64,000 nucleotides of DNA from JABJMC01 sp964473745 (GTDB lineage Bacteria > Patescibacteriota > Gracilibacteria > UBA1369 > UBA12473). Position numbers and translations under genes: made by a program. The stretch covers positions 38,379 to 102,378 of the forward strand of contig CAYYQE010000002.1 of NCBI GenBank assembly GCA_964473745.1, given 5' to 3'. This document shows positions 9,840 to 18,462 of the stretch, piece by piece. Below the pieces are notes generated by a model. That model was not told where the DNA came from. It saw nothing but the letters and a program-made list of their open reading frames with translations, and searched no databases. Numbering within the stretch: position 1 is the stretch's first letter; each line of letters opens with the position of its first letter.

Positions 9840-11009
9840 ATGGTTAAAAAAATAATGCTTCTAGGTTCTGGTGAACTCGGTAAGGAATTTGTTATTTCGG
9901 CCAAACGATTAGGCCAATACGTTATTGCCGTGGATTCATATGATGATGCTCCGGCCATGCAGGTCGCTGACGTGCGTGAAGTTATTAATATGTTAGATGG
10001 GGATGCTCTGGATACGATTGTAGCCAAGCATCAACCTGATCTTATTGTCCCCGAAATTGAAGCGATTCGCACGGAGCGCTTTTATGATTACGAAAAACAA
10101 GGGATTCAGGTGGTTCCCAGTGCCAAAGCCGCTAATTTTACTATGAATCGTAAGGCTATTCGCGACTTAGCAGCCCAGGATTTAGGCCTTAAAACCGCTA
10201 AATATCGCTACGCTACCTCTTTAGAAGAAACGAAAGCTGCGGTCGCTGAAATTGGCATTCCCTGCGTAGTAAAACCCCTCATGTCTTCTTCCGGGAAAGG
10301 GCAATCAACTATAAAAACCGAGGAGGACATCGAAAAATCATGGAATTTAGCCACCACCAAAAGTAGGGGAGACCTAAACGAAATAATTATCGAAGAATTT
10401 ATTAGTTTTAGAACTGAAATCACCCTCTTAACTGTAACTCAAAAAAACGGGACAACCCTGTTCTGTCCACCGATTGGCCACCGCCAAGAAAGAGGGGACT
10501 ACCAGGAAAGCTGGCAACCCTCTGGCGTCACTCCGGAAGAGCTAGCCGAGGCCGAACGCATGGCTGACCTTGTTACCAGAGAATTAACTGGAGCCGGACT
10601 TTGGGGGGTCGAATTTTTTATGGGGGATGAAGGAGTGATTTTTTCTGAATTATCACCACGCCCTCATGACACCGGCATGGTTACCCTTGGTGACACCCAA
10701 AACTTCAATGAATTCGAACTTCATTTAAGAGCTGTTTTAGGTCTTCCAATCGAAGAAATCACCCTGGAACAAGCCGGTGCTAGTGCTGTTATATTAGCCC
10801 CTGGAGATAGCGCCAAACAAGACCCCACTTACACTGGACTAGAAGACGCTGTAACTATTCCTAAATCTGATGTGAGACTCTTTGGAAAGCCAGAAACTCG
10901 CCCCTTCCGTCGCATGGGTGTGGCTGTAGCTTATGACAAACCAGGAACTGACATGCAAAGTCTCCGTGATCGGGCTAAAGAAGTAGCTGATAAGGTTAAG
11001 GTGAATTAA
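9840..11009 (+). CDS. purT: Formate-dependent phosphoribosylglycinamide formyltransferase PurT
   Basis: PurT makes FGAR from GAR, formate and ATP, replacing the folate-dependent PurN at step 3 of purine synthesis. The 389-residue protein has the N-terminal GSGELGKE nucleotide-binding loop, central ATP-grasp (KPLMSSSGKGQS, then EEFISF) and a C-terminal ELSPRPHDTGMVTL that matches PurT of about 390 residues. The frame is open from 9804, but ATG 9840 (MVKKIMLLG) matches the family start and follows TTAACT. It stands alone, 3 bp from the stop of the convergent M23 gene. Other purine genes lie at 34-38 kb. Confidence 0.95.
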   Translation: MVKKIMLLGSGELGKEFVISAKRLGQYVIAVDSYDDAPAMQVADVREVINMLDGDALDTIVAKHQPDLIVPEIEAIRTERFYDYEKQGIQVVPSAKAANFTMNRKAIRDLAAQDLGLKTAKYRYATSLEETKAAVAEIGIPCVVKPLMSSSGKGQSTIKTEEDIEKSWNLATTKSRGDLNEIIIEEFISFRTEITLLTVTQKNGTTLFCPPIGHRQERGDYQESWQPSGVTPEELAEAERMADLVTRELTGAGLWGVEFFMGDEGVIFSELSPRPHDTGMVTLGDTQNFNEFELHLRAVLGLPIEEITLEQAGASAVILAPGDSAKQDPTYTGLEDAVTIPKSDVRLFGKPETRPFRRMGVAVAYDKPGTDMQSLRDRAKEVADKVKVN

Positions 11010-11012
11010 CTC

Positions 11013-13256
11013 CTAATTCACTACTAACGCCATGATATAGCTTTCCGCTTGGTTTTGTTGGATTGCCAATACTCGATAAATCATTTCAGCGACTTCGCCA
11101 CGGGTCATAGTTTCCCCAACATCCAAAGTGTCCGACTCCCAAGGTAGAATATTCATTTGTTTACCGAATTGAGCGTACGGCGCGTACCATTCAAGATAGT
11201 GAACATCTTCGAAAGGATTACCAATCACAACTGGGTCAACATCAACTCCGAGGGCTAAGCTCAAAATCTTAATTGCTTCCACGCGATTTACAGAATCACC
11301 TGGGCGAAAATAACCAGTACCACCATCACCCTGCACAATCCCCTCATATTGCGCTGTAGCGACATAAGGAGCATACCAGGCTGTCGGGTCAGTATCCGGG
11401 AAATCCAAAGATGAACCAGCTAATAATTCCTTCATAAACGCCTCGTACATCATTTTCAAAATCTCAACGCGCGACACCGGGTCATCAGCCCTAAAAGTAT
11501 GGTCATCATAACCTTCTACTACTCCCAAAGCTTTTAAATACTCAATTGCTTGATAATAAGGGTTATCATTTGCTAAATCTACAAACAATGTCGGAGTAAG
11601 TTGCGAACTGCGACCAGTAATATCACCACTGTAAACTCCCAAAAGCACCGAATCATCGGTTAGGGGAGTGAATTCTAAAGTTGCCATCCCATCTTCAAAA
11701 TCGTTTTCCGTTAAAGCATAACGAGAAAAGAATCCTTCTCCCATCAAAACCTCAAACTGAATTGGCTCTGAAAGTTCAAAAGACAGAAGCCTCTCATTAT
11801 CTTCATTTAAGGCCACTACCACAATTGGTTCAGATTCACCCAAATAAAATGTTCCATCAGTTTCAATAACAAAAGAGTCGAGTGGTTTAAGCTGCCCAGT
11901 TACAATTATTTCATCGGTTTCGTATGTTTCACCTAAAAAGGTAAAAGTAAGAGTAGAAGTCCCAGCCGCTAAAGCCTGGACTTTAATCTCGGTATATCCT
12001 TTTACAAAATCTATCTTATCTATTCCCAAGCCAGTAACATTCAAAGTTTCGGAGTTCTCGGCTGTGACCGTCACATCAGCGTTAAAAGAAGGATTCAAAA
12101 CATATTCACCACGCTCATCAACCAGTGATACTTTGAGCATTTGTTCAGTTCCCTCTTCCATATAGGGGTTGAAATCAAATTCCATGTGATCAAACGGTCG
12201 GATATAAACCTCTTCTTCCTCTTCAACTACAACTTCTTCAACCGCATCGGTAATTACATCTGTTATTTCTACGTCAATAACCACACTTTCCTCTTCAATA
12301 ACTTCTTCCACTACTTCTTCCTCTGACGCGGCTTCATCCGTGCTACTCAAAACAATTTCCGTGCCCACATCTAAATAAGATTGAACATAATCAAACGGAT
12401 TAATTGTGTAAGCATACATATTATCTTGACCAACACCCTCATTTACAGCTTGGAAAAAGCCACCAACCGCATTTGCTTCGGCTGTTGTAAAAGGCCAATA
12501 CAAATGCCAAGGGGCATCGCTATTATCAATCTGGAAATGAAGATGATCAGTCGTAGCAGTCCCTGTGTCACCAATTGTCCCGATCTTTTGACCTTTGGTC
12601 ATGACATCTCCTTCGGCTACTGAAATCGAACTCAAGTGAGCATAACCAGAATAAAGAGTTGTTCCCACATTCGGATTATCAGGTGAAGGAACATTGTTAT
12701 GACGTATTACAACCAAATTCCCAAAACCATAATCAGAATAACTAACTCGATCCACCACACCATTCATAATCGAATAAACAGGCGTTCCTTTAAGAGTTTT
12801 TACATCAACGGCCGGGTGACTTCCCGTGCCTTCAATTCCATCTAATCGATAAGTCCCAGCATAAAGCACCGGATAAGTAATTTGCATCAATCTAGTATAA
12901 TCATCATAAGTGTCTCCCCAGGTTAAGTTCGTCGAACTCACGCTTAAACGAGAAGGTTCATAAGAAGGGATATCAATTAATTTAGAAGAAGGGAAATTGT
13001 CAAAACTTAAATTTTGCTCATCGGCCGTAACATTAAGCCAGTCCGGAATGTTCTGAACTGGATAAACAGTCCCGTCAAAAGGGGCATGACTTGGGACAGT
13101 TAAAATACTCAATTGTAAATATTGGGCATTATCTTTGACAGCCGCGGTAGCAAACATCAGCAAAACCATAATAACGGCCCAGCCGCGTTTGTGACCCTTC
13201 CATAAACGTTTTGATTGAACGTGAGGGTGATCCTTGTGAAGTTTTTGGTTAACCAT
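11013..13256 (-). CDS. SLH-anchored M23 (LytM) peptidoglycan endopeptidase
   Basis: This 747-residue envelope protein has an N-terminal membrane anchor (about residues 27-44), an M23 zinc metallopeptidase domain at about 120-245 with the metal ligands HPAVD (about 138) and HLHF (about 237), an acidic Val/Glu-rich linker at about 300-350, one or two beta-sandwich regions, and three C-terminal SLH domains at about 565-740 (VSRVEIL, VNRVEAI, MTRGEVA). M23 enzymes cut peptide cross-bridges, and the SLH domains should tether this one to the same wall polymer as the giant surface protein. The third SLH repeat is more divergent. It has its own promoter and is convergent with purT. Confidence 0.9.
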   Translation of the reverse strand: MVNQKLHKDHPHVQSKRLWKGHKRGWAVIMVLLMFATAAVKDNAQYLQLSILTVPSHAPFDGTVYPVQNIPDWLNVTADEQNLSFDNFPSSKLIDIPSYEPSRLSVSSTNLTWGDTYDDYTRLMQITYPVLYAGTYRLDGIEGTGSHPAVDVKTLKGTPVYSIMNGVVDRVSYSDYGFGNLVVIRHNNVPSPDNPNVGTTLYSGYAHLSSISVAEGDVMTKGQKIGTIGDTGTATTDHLHFQIDNSDAPWHLYWPFTTAEANAVGGFFQAVNEGVGQDNMYAYTINPFDYVQSYLDVGTEIVLSSTDEAASEEEVVEEVIEEESVVIDVEITDVITDAVEEVVVEEEEEVYIRPFDHMEFDFNPYMEEGTEQMLKVSLVDERGEYVLNPSFNADVTVTAENSETLNVTGLGIDKIDFVKGYTEIKVQALAAGTSTLTFTFLGETYETDEIIVTGQLKPLDSFVIETDGTFYLGESEPIVVVALNEDNERLLSFELSEPIQFEVLMGEGFFSRYALTENDFEDGMATLEFTPLTDDSVLLGVYSGDITGRSSQLTPTLFVDLANDNPYYQAIEYLKALGVVEGYDDHTFRADDPVSRVEILKMMYEAFMKELLAGSSLDFPDTDPTAWYAPYVATAQYEGIVQGDGGTGYFRPGDSVNRVEAIKILSLALGVDVDPVVIGNPFEDVHYLEWYAPYAQFGKQMNILPWESDTLDVGETMTRGEVAEMIYRVLAIQQNQAESYIMALVVN

Positions 13257-13297
13257 TTTTTTGTTTTTATTTTCTAGCTCCTTTTTTTATTCTTTTG

Positions 13298-13326
13298 ATT
13301 ATACCAATTTCTCCTTTAAAAATCAA
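13298..13326 (-). promoter_or_regulatory. Predicted promoter of the SLH/M23 gene
   Basis: Read on the minus strand: TTGATT (13326-13321), 17-nt spacer, TATAAT (13303-13298). The leader is about 35 nt and purine-rich. Confidence 0.7.
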
Positions 13327-13349
13327 GTGTTGTAGGGCAAAATAGGCTC

Positions 13350-13778
13350 ATGGAATTAATTAGTTTATCTCCAGAAGAAACTTTGGCGCTTGGGGGGAAG
13401 ATCCGGCAAGAGTTCCCCGAACACCGTATTATTTGTCTGATGGGGCCACTTGGTAGCGGGAAAACTTGTTTTACAAAGGGAGTTGGGGAAAGTCTTGGTT
13501 TTGATAAAAAACAGATTAAAAGCCCAACTTTCACTACTGTTTTGGAGCATCGCGGAGCCAGCCAAGATTTAGTACATTGTGATTTTTATCGATATGAAGA
13601 ACCGCACGATTTGGATGTTGCTTGGTGGGCCGAAATAATCGACACCCCAGATCAAGTAATTGTAATTGAATGGGCCGAACGTATTGAGCCGCACTTGCCA
13701 ACCCCCCGTTTAGAGGTGCGTTTTGAAGATTTAGGGGAAAACCAGAGAAAGCTTTTTTTTAACCCCATTAACACATGA
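13350..13778 (+). CDS. tsaE: tRNA threonylcarbamoyladenosine biosynthesis ATPase TsaE
   Basis: TsaE is the P-loop ATPase that supports the TsaD/TsaB complex in making t6A37 of ANN-decoding tRNAs. The 142-residue protein has Walker A GPLGSGKT (residues 32-39), the family signature SPTFT (about 60), HCDFYR (about 77) and VIEWAER (about 108), at the usual length. Its TGA stop overlaps the ATG of the following HD gene by 4 bp (ATGA), implying translational coupling. tsaD, tsaB and tsaC are not in the window. Confidence 0.95.
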   Translation: MELISLSPEETLALGGKIRQEFPEHRIICLMGPLGSGKTCFTKGVGESLGFDKKQIKSPTFTTVLEHRGASQDLVHCDFYRYEEPHDLDVAWWAEIIDTPDQVIVIEWAERIEPHLPTPRLEVRFEDLGENQRKLFFNPINT

Positions 13779-14371
13779 CCGAAGAAGGAGTTGAACAACT
13801 TTATGATGAATTTCACACCCCAGTACATGTCCGAGCGCACTGCTTGCAAGTGGCGCGAGTAGGTTTGCAAATAGCCGAAGAACTTAGCGAAGCCGGAGTG
13901 CAAATTGACCCAGAACTCGTCTGGATTGCTGGTTTGGTACATGATTTTGCTCGAATTATAGACTTTCAGGAGCTTCCTAGTGATTTAGGCACCAAAGAGG
14001 ACCAAATTGTTTGGGAAAAGCTTAGATCAACCTATCAGGGCCATCACGCAGACGTGGGAGCTAAAATATTAGAAGAAATGGACGAAAAAGTTCTGTCAGA
14101 AATTGTTCGCAAGCATAAATACACTAATATTATCGATGACCCGCCGCAAACTTGGGAGGAGAAAGTGATTTATTACGCTGATAAGCGCGTAATGCATGGT
14201 GATGTTGTTTCCCTAGAAAATCGGCTAAATGAAGGACATAAAAGACATTTTCCCAATGAAAGTGTCAGCCCCGAAGAAAAAAACCGCCGCCACGCTATTC
14301 ATGCTTTAGAAAAAGAACTCTTTGCGCCAATTGATCTAAATCCCGAAGATCTAGAGCAAAGAATTCAATAA
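13775..14371 (+). CDS. HD-domain phosphohydrolase
   Basis: The 198-residue protein carries the HD metal-site pattern: His22 in the first helix, LVHD at 55-57, a His pair (GHHADVG) at about 90, and a later basic segment. Such stand-alone HD proteins hydrolyse nucleotides or phosphomonoesters (YqeK/YedJ/PRTase-like groups). The substrate is not predictable. It overlaps tsaE by 4 bp, so a role near tRNA or nucleotide metabolism is possible but unproven. Its 3' end overlaps the convergent 3D-domain gene by 21 bp. Confidence 0.85.
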   Translation: MTEEGVEQLYDEFHTPVHVRAHCLQVARVGLQIAEELSEAGVQIDPELVWIAGLVHDFARIIDFQELPSDLGTKEDQIVWEKLRSTYQGHHADVGAKILEEMDEKVLSEIVRKHKYTNIIDDPPQTWEEKVIYYADKRVMHGDVVSLENRLNEGHKRHFPNESVSPEEKNRRHAIHALEKELFAPIDLNPEDLEQRIQ

Positions 14372-15799
14372 CGCCCGAGTGGTGTCGTCTAAAACCCCGG
14401 CATTTTCATCAGTTTCAGTATCAATCAAGCTGTTTGCTATTTGAAAAGCAATAACCGCTATTTCTGTTTGTTCCCCATAAAACTGCGTCAAAAACGAGCC
14501 TTTAAAAAACCCAAGTTGTCGCAAAAGAGACTGTAACTCTTTCACATCATCACCTCGGTCACCACCAACTAAATAGCGCGAAAAAGTTTCTTCACTGGCC
14601 AGTACAATTTCTTCATCAACTTCAGGGAGTGGAGCACGCTCATTACGGGTATAAGCCAAGTAACTCATGCTTTTTAAACGTTCCCCCAAAATTGAGTTCA
14701 TGGCGGAACGAGTCTGCGGTCCCATAACGCCAGCTCCATCATCTTCCTTTGTTTGAAGAATTCCTTGTTTTTGTTGAAATTTAAACACCGCGTGTTCTGT
14801 TAATTCCCCAAAATATCCCGTAGGCTCAATTCTCATAAAACCTAAATGAACTAATTCTTCTTGCAGAATTCGAACATCTTCACCAACCACGCCCAGCGTT
14901 AAGGTGCGCGCAAAATTAGTGGCGTTTTTTTCTAAATCCGGATATTTAGGAATAAGCAGTAATCCTTGTTGATATTTTTGAAAAACAACCTGTTCTTGCT
15001 CCTCTTTCAAACGAGCAATCGCTAAATCAAGCATTTTGCGAGTATTAACCCCGGCGTGCCCAGCTCCTAAATCTTCATCAGATTCGACAACTTCGTTATC
15101 TAGCTGAAACAAATAAACAGCCTCTCGCGTGTCATCACCGTAAAAACCAGTAATTTCACCATCAAAATATCCCAAAATTCGCAAATAACTTTGTAAATCT
15201 TCAACATCTTCACCAGTACTTAAATACCAAATATCTTGTTCAAAAAGTTGCGGTGCTAGAATTACATTTTTTATAAATGCTTCAGTTGTGGAAAATCCTT
15301 CTAAATAAACAGATTCCGTAATCGAATCATCAATTCCGTAAACTGTTACTTGGACATCTTTTTTACCCCAAGTCAGAGCTCTGGTTAAACCAACGTCACA
15401 ATATCCCATCCACACATCCAGCCGATCATATATTTGGTTGCGATTTCCAGCGGTAACGATTGCTCCACCGCGATCATGCACCGCGGTAATTCCAACACCC
15501 GGGATGCTCATTTTAGTGCCAAAAGGATAAGTCTTGGGGGCCGCAATCATACCTGGGTAAACTGGGGTCCCATCCGCTCCATTTACACCACTTCCATTCA
15601 AACGAATATCACCAGCGTGAGTGCCGGTCACATATCGTTCTTGCCCTTCACAAGGCGAATAATAAGCAGAGATCGTAAAAGTCTTGGTATAAGGGAAAAG
15701 CTCGTCCGCCTGCGCTAGGGGAGCATTAGTCATTTGCGGCATCATCACCAGCGATGTGAACGCCGCCACTGACAACAGTTTTAGTAAACCCTTTTTCAT
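14351..15799 (-). CDS. Secreted 3D-domain protein with three peptidoglycan-binding domains
   Basis: A 482-residue exported protein. The signal peptide covers residues 1-31 (cleavage near AQA). A 3D (RlpA/YocH-like double-psi barrel) domain lies at about 35-155 with the conserved Asp motif AVHDRGGA...YDRLDVW. Three PG_binding_1 modules follow at about 195-260, 300-370 and 412-482, each with the 'DV..LQ..L..LGF' and 'G..TE.AV..FQ' pattern and each with the same acidic insertion (DxxLGAG/EDDGAG/DENAG). 3D domains of this type are often lytic transglycosylase-like or accessory wall hydrolases, so the enzyme activity is inference. It is monocistronic with a clear promoter. Confidence 0.88.
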   Translation of the reverse strand: MKKGLLKLLSVAAFTSLVMMPQMTNAPLAQADELFPYTKTFTISAYYSPCEGQERYVTGTHAGDIRLNGSGVNGADGTPVYPGMIAAPKTYPFGTKMSIPGVGITAVHDRGGAIVTAGNRNQIYDRLDVWMGYCDVGLTRALTWGKKDVQVTVYGIDDSITESVYLEGFSTTEAFIKNVILAPQLFEQDIWYLSTGEDVEDLQSYLRILGYFDGEITGFYGDDTREAVYLFQLDNEVVESDEDLGAGHAGVNTRKMLDLAIARLKEEQEQVVFQKYQQGLLLIPKYPDLEKNATNFARTLTLGVVGEDVRILQEELVHLGFMRIEPTGYFGELTEHAVFKFQQKQGILQTKEDDGAGVMGPQTRSAMNSILGERLKSMSYLAYTRNERAPLPEVDEEIVLASEETFSRYLVGGDRGDDVKELQSLLRQLGFFKGSFLTQFYGEQTEIAVIAFQIANSLIDTETDENAGVLDDTTRALLNSLL

Positions 15800-15826
15800 G
15801 TTTGTTTTGGTTTTTTAATTCAAAAA

Positions 15827-15855
15827 AGTATAGCAGAAAAGCCCTAAAAAGTCCA
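15827..15855 (-). promoter_or_regulatory. Predicted promoter of the 3D-domain wall protein
   Basis: On the minus strand TGGACT (15855-15850), 17-nt spacer, TATACT (15832-15827). The leader before ATG 15799 is about 20 nt, A/C-rich and without a Shine-Dalgarno. Confidence 0.6.
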
Positions 15856-15876
15856 CCTTAAGTCTTAGGTCCTATT

Positions 15877-18378
15877 TTAAATCGCTCCCAATCTTCGGAA
15901 TATCTCTCGCTCCACAAAATCCTTATCGCGACCATATTTAAGACGAGAAAGCTGCTTGTAAGCCTCGGCTGCCTCGTGGTCACCTTGAACCAAATAAGGA
16001 TTGATCGGAATAATACTAAATGGACGACTTGGCTGAGTATCGATCGAGAGCTTCATAACTCCCTTATATTTATCCATGGAAATCAAATCTTGCTCCGAGA
16101 AAACCGGGGCCATTTCTTTAGCCATAAACTCGGCGTCTTGGGCCCCAATCTTATAAGACATAATCGAGCCCACATTACCAAAAATCGCATCTTTTAAGCT
16201 CACTTGTTTTGACCCTTTCTTGGCCTGAGAACCTTCGAGTTGCGCCAAATACTGATGAGCAATAATTAATCCTAAACGATACTTACGAGCTTCAGACAAA
16301 ATTGATTCAATACTCTCGGTAACATAATTTTGGAATTCATCGATGTACAAGAAGAAATCCTGACGATCTTCTTTGGATTGTTTTTGGCGTCGCATAGCTG
16401 CCATTTGAATTTTTGAAACCGTAATTAAACCAAGAAGTTTGGAGTTAACTTCACCAGTTTCACCTTTCGAAAGATTCATTAAAAGGATCTTTTTGTTATT
16501 CATCACATCAGTAAAATCAAAAGCTGATTTAGATTGACCAATAATGTTACGCATCATGCCATTGGTCACAAATTGACCAAATTTCGCGGCAAAATACGGA
16601 ATCATCTCCTGTTTTTCACGAGCACCAGTTTTAGCCATCTGGTGGGCCCAAAACGATTTAACAATTGGATTCTTAACATGTTTAACTTTTTCACGCTGAT
16701 AATCATCATCCGTAAACAGTCTTACCACATCTGTTAGGGCACCTCCTTCGGGATCCGCCATCAAGGTCAAACAACCATTACGAAAGTAATCTTGAATTCG
16801 CGGTCCAAAGATCTCTTCATCAAACAATTTAATCATAATATTCATGGCTTCTAAGGCCACCCAGTCACGTTCTTCTTCTGTTTCCGCCTCTAGCAAATTA
16901 AGGCCCAGCGGACGATCCAAATCACCGGGATTAAAATAAATCACATCATCAGCCCGTTCACGGGGCACAAACGGCAAAATATCCTCAATTAGTGAGCCAT
17001 GCGGATCAATCACACAAAGGCCGCGGCCTTCCGCTAAATCCTGACGAATCATGACCTGCATAGTCGAAGATTTACCAGTCCCGGTTTGTCCAATAACATA
17101 AAAATGCCGAAACCGATCCTCGTTTTTAATGCGAATTTCGCGACTTTCCCCACGATAAAAATTGTTCCCCAAAAGCAGCCCTTCCTTTGGTAAATCCGCC
17201 GGAGCTTTAACAACCCGAAAGTTTTGCCAGTGAATATGTGGCGCCAGGTTATAACGAATATCTGGGATATGATAAAGCGAGGCCAATTCTTCTGATGACA
17301 TAATCATCGGCCCATTAAATAAATGGAAAAATCGTTGGGTCCAATTCCGCTTTAACGAGCGATAAATATAGCGAATAGCTAGATACTTATTAGTATGATA
17401 ACGGGTATACAAAAGAGCATTACGATCAGTTGAAGCATACTGCGCAAAAGCACTCCGGATGCTTAAATACTGTTGTTTAGCCGAATAGGGTTTTGGTGAA
17501 CTTACCAGTAAACGAATAACGGTTTCAAACCCTGGCTGCGTGTTTTTTTCTTCAATGGCCTTAATTTGTTCATCGGTCAGGGGAGTGGTGCGCTCGGTGT
17601 GTCGTTGGGACTCGGCATCAAATCCAATGTACTCCTGAGTTGGACCTCTAAAAAACATATTAAGCAACATGCTAACCCACGAAAGCGGGTTTAAAAATCG
17701 CAAAAAACTACCCTCTTTTTGGTGCATAATATCAGCCGCTAATTTACGGCCCCGCTTTTGCCAGCCATCACGTTTAGGACGGATTACAACCTGCAAAGTG
17801 GCAGCCTCATCATTTTCTAATTTCGAAAAAACATTTGTAATCCCATTTAAAGGATCGGTATTTAAGTGCTGATAAGTCTTAAACGGGTATTTAAAAGGTT
17901 TGTGATGACGGAAATAACAGCCTCTTACATGAGCTCCCTCCGAAAAAATATTAGGCTCTGGACCATATTCAACATAAATATCCGGATAAAAACTCGTTAA
18001 TTGCTTTTCCACAATCTTAGCCGCTTCTTTGGGGACGCCAATATAAAAATCAATCAAATTATTTTGCACGGCAATCTCAAAACTCATAAATGTTTGTCCT
18101 CTAAGCCAAGCCACAAAACCCACATCATAAACACTATGTAATGCTTCATAAAAATGTTTCATTACCGAAGCCGCTTCTTTAAAATCAGTTGTTGTCGCGA
18201 ATTTTTCTTTTTCCTTTTCTTTTTCTTCTTTAGTTTCCTTTCTCGGGATTTGAAGTTTCATGAAAACCATATTCATGGATCGTCCATGATTCAGGCGGCA
18301 ACGCATCCACCACCACAATAGGAGGAGGAAGGCGACCGACCCTAGAACTGAACTCAGACTAATCATCCAGAATTCCAT
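15877..18378 (-). CDS. TraG/VirD4-like P-loop ATPase, paralogue A (membrane-anchored)
   Basis: This 833-residue protein has one N-terminal transmembrane helix (about residues 5-25), a Lys/Glu-rich coiled segment, a TraC-like N-terminal region, and a HerA/TraG-type motor with Walker A GQTGTGKSS (about 435) and Walker B YIDEFQN (about 678). The family includes coupling proteins and DNA pumps. Here there is no relaxase, VirB4 or pilus gene nearby, so a conjugation role is not supported. Export, DNA translocation or pilus-linked DNA uptake are open options. Paralogue B at 48716-51346 has the same order of regions but no membrane helix. The gene has its own promoter, after aspS. Confidence 0.85.
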   Translation of the reverse strand: MEFWMISLSSVLGSVAFLLLLWWWMRCRLNHGRSMNMVFMKLQIPRKETKEEKEKEKEKFATTTDFKEAASVMKHFYEALHSVYDVGFVAWLRGQTFMSFEIAVQNNLIDFYIGVPKEAAKIVEKQLTSFYPDIYVEYGPEPNIFSEGAHVRGCYFRHHKPFKYPFKTYQHLNTDPLNGITNVFSKLENDEAATLQVVIRPKRDGWQKRGRKLAADIMHQKEGSFLRFLNPLSWVSMLLNMFFRGPTQEYIGFDAESQRHTERTTPLTDEQIKAIEEKNTQPGFETVIRLLVSSPKPYSAKQQYLSIRSAFAQYASTDRNALLYTRYHTNKYLAIRYIYRSLKRNWTQRFFHLFNGPMIMSSEELASLYHIPDIRYNLAPHIHWQNFRVVKAPADLPKEGLLLGNNFYRGESREIRIKNEDRFRHFYVIGQTGTGKSSTMQVMIRQDLAEGRGLCVIDPHGSLIEDILPFVPRERADDVIYFNPGDLDRPLGLNLLEAETEEERDWVALEAMNIMIKLFDEEIFGPRIQDYFRNGCLTLMADPEGGALTDVVRLFTDDDYQREKVKHVKNPIVKSFWAHQMAKTGAREKQEMIPYFAAKFGQFVTNGMMRNIIGQSKSAFDFTDVMNNKKILLMNLSKGETGEVNSKLLGLITVSKIQMAAMRRQKQSKEDRQDFFLYIDEFQNYVTESIESILSEARKYRLGLIIAHQYLAQLEGSQAKKGSKQVSLKDAIFGNVGSIMSYKIGAQDAEFMAKEMAPVFSEQDLISMDKYKGVMKLSIDTQPSRPFSIIPINPYLVQGDHEAAEAYKQLSRLKYGRDKDFVEREIFRRLGAI

Positions 18379-18420
18379 ACTATGATTTTAGGGGGTATTC
18401 AAAAAATTACAATCCATATA

Positions 18421-18449
18421 ATTATACCACAAAAACAGAGAGAAAACAA
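18421..18449 (-). promoter_or_regulatory. Predicted promoter of TraG-like ATPase A
   Basis: On the minus strand TTGTTT (18449-18444), 17-nt spacer, TATAAT (18426-18421), with a leader of about 35 nt. It sits in the 84-bp gap after aspS. Confidence 0.65.
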
Positions 18450-18462
18450 CTTAAAGCTCTCC

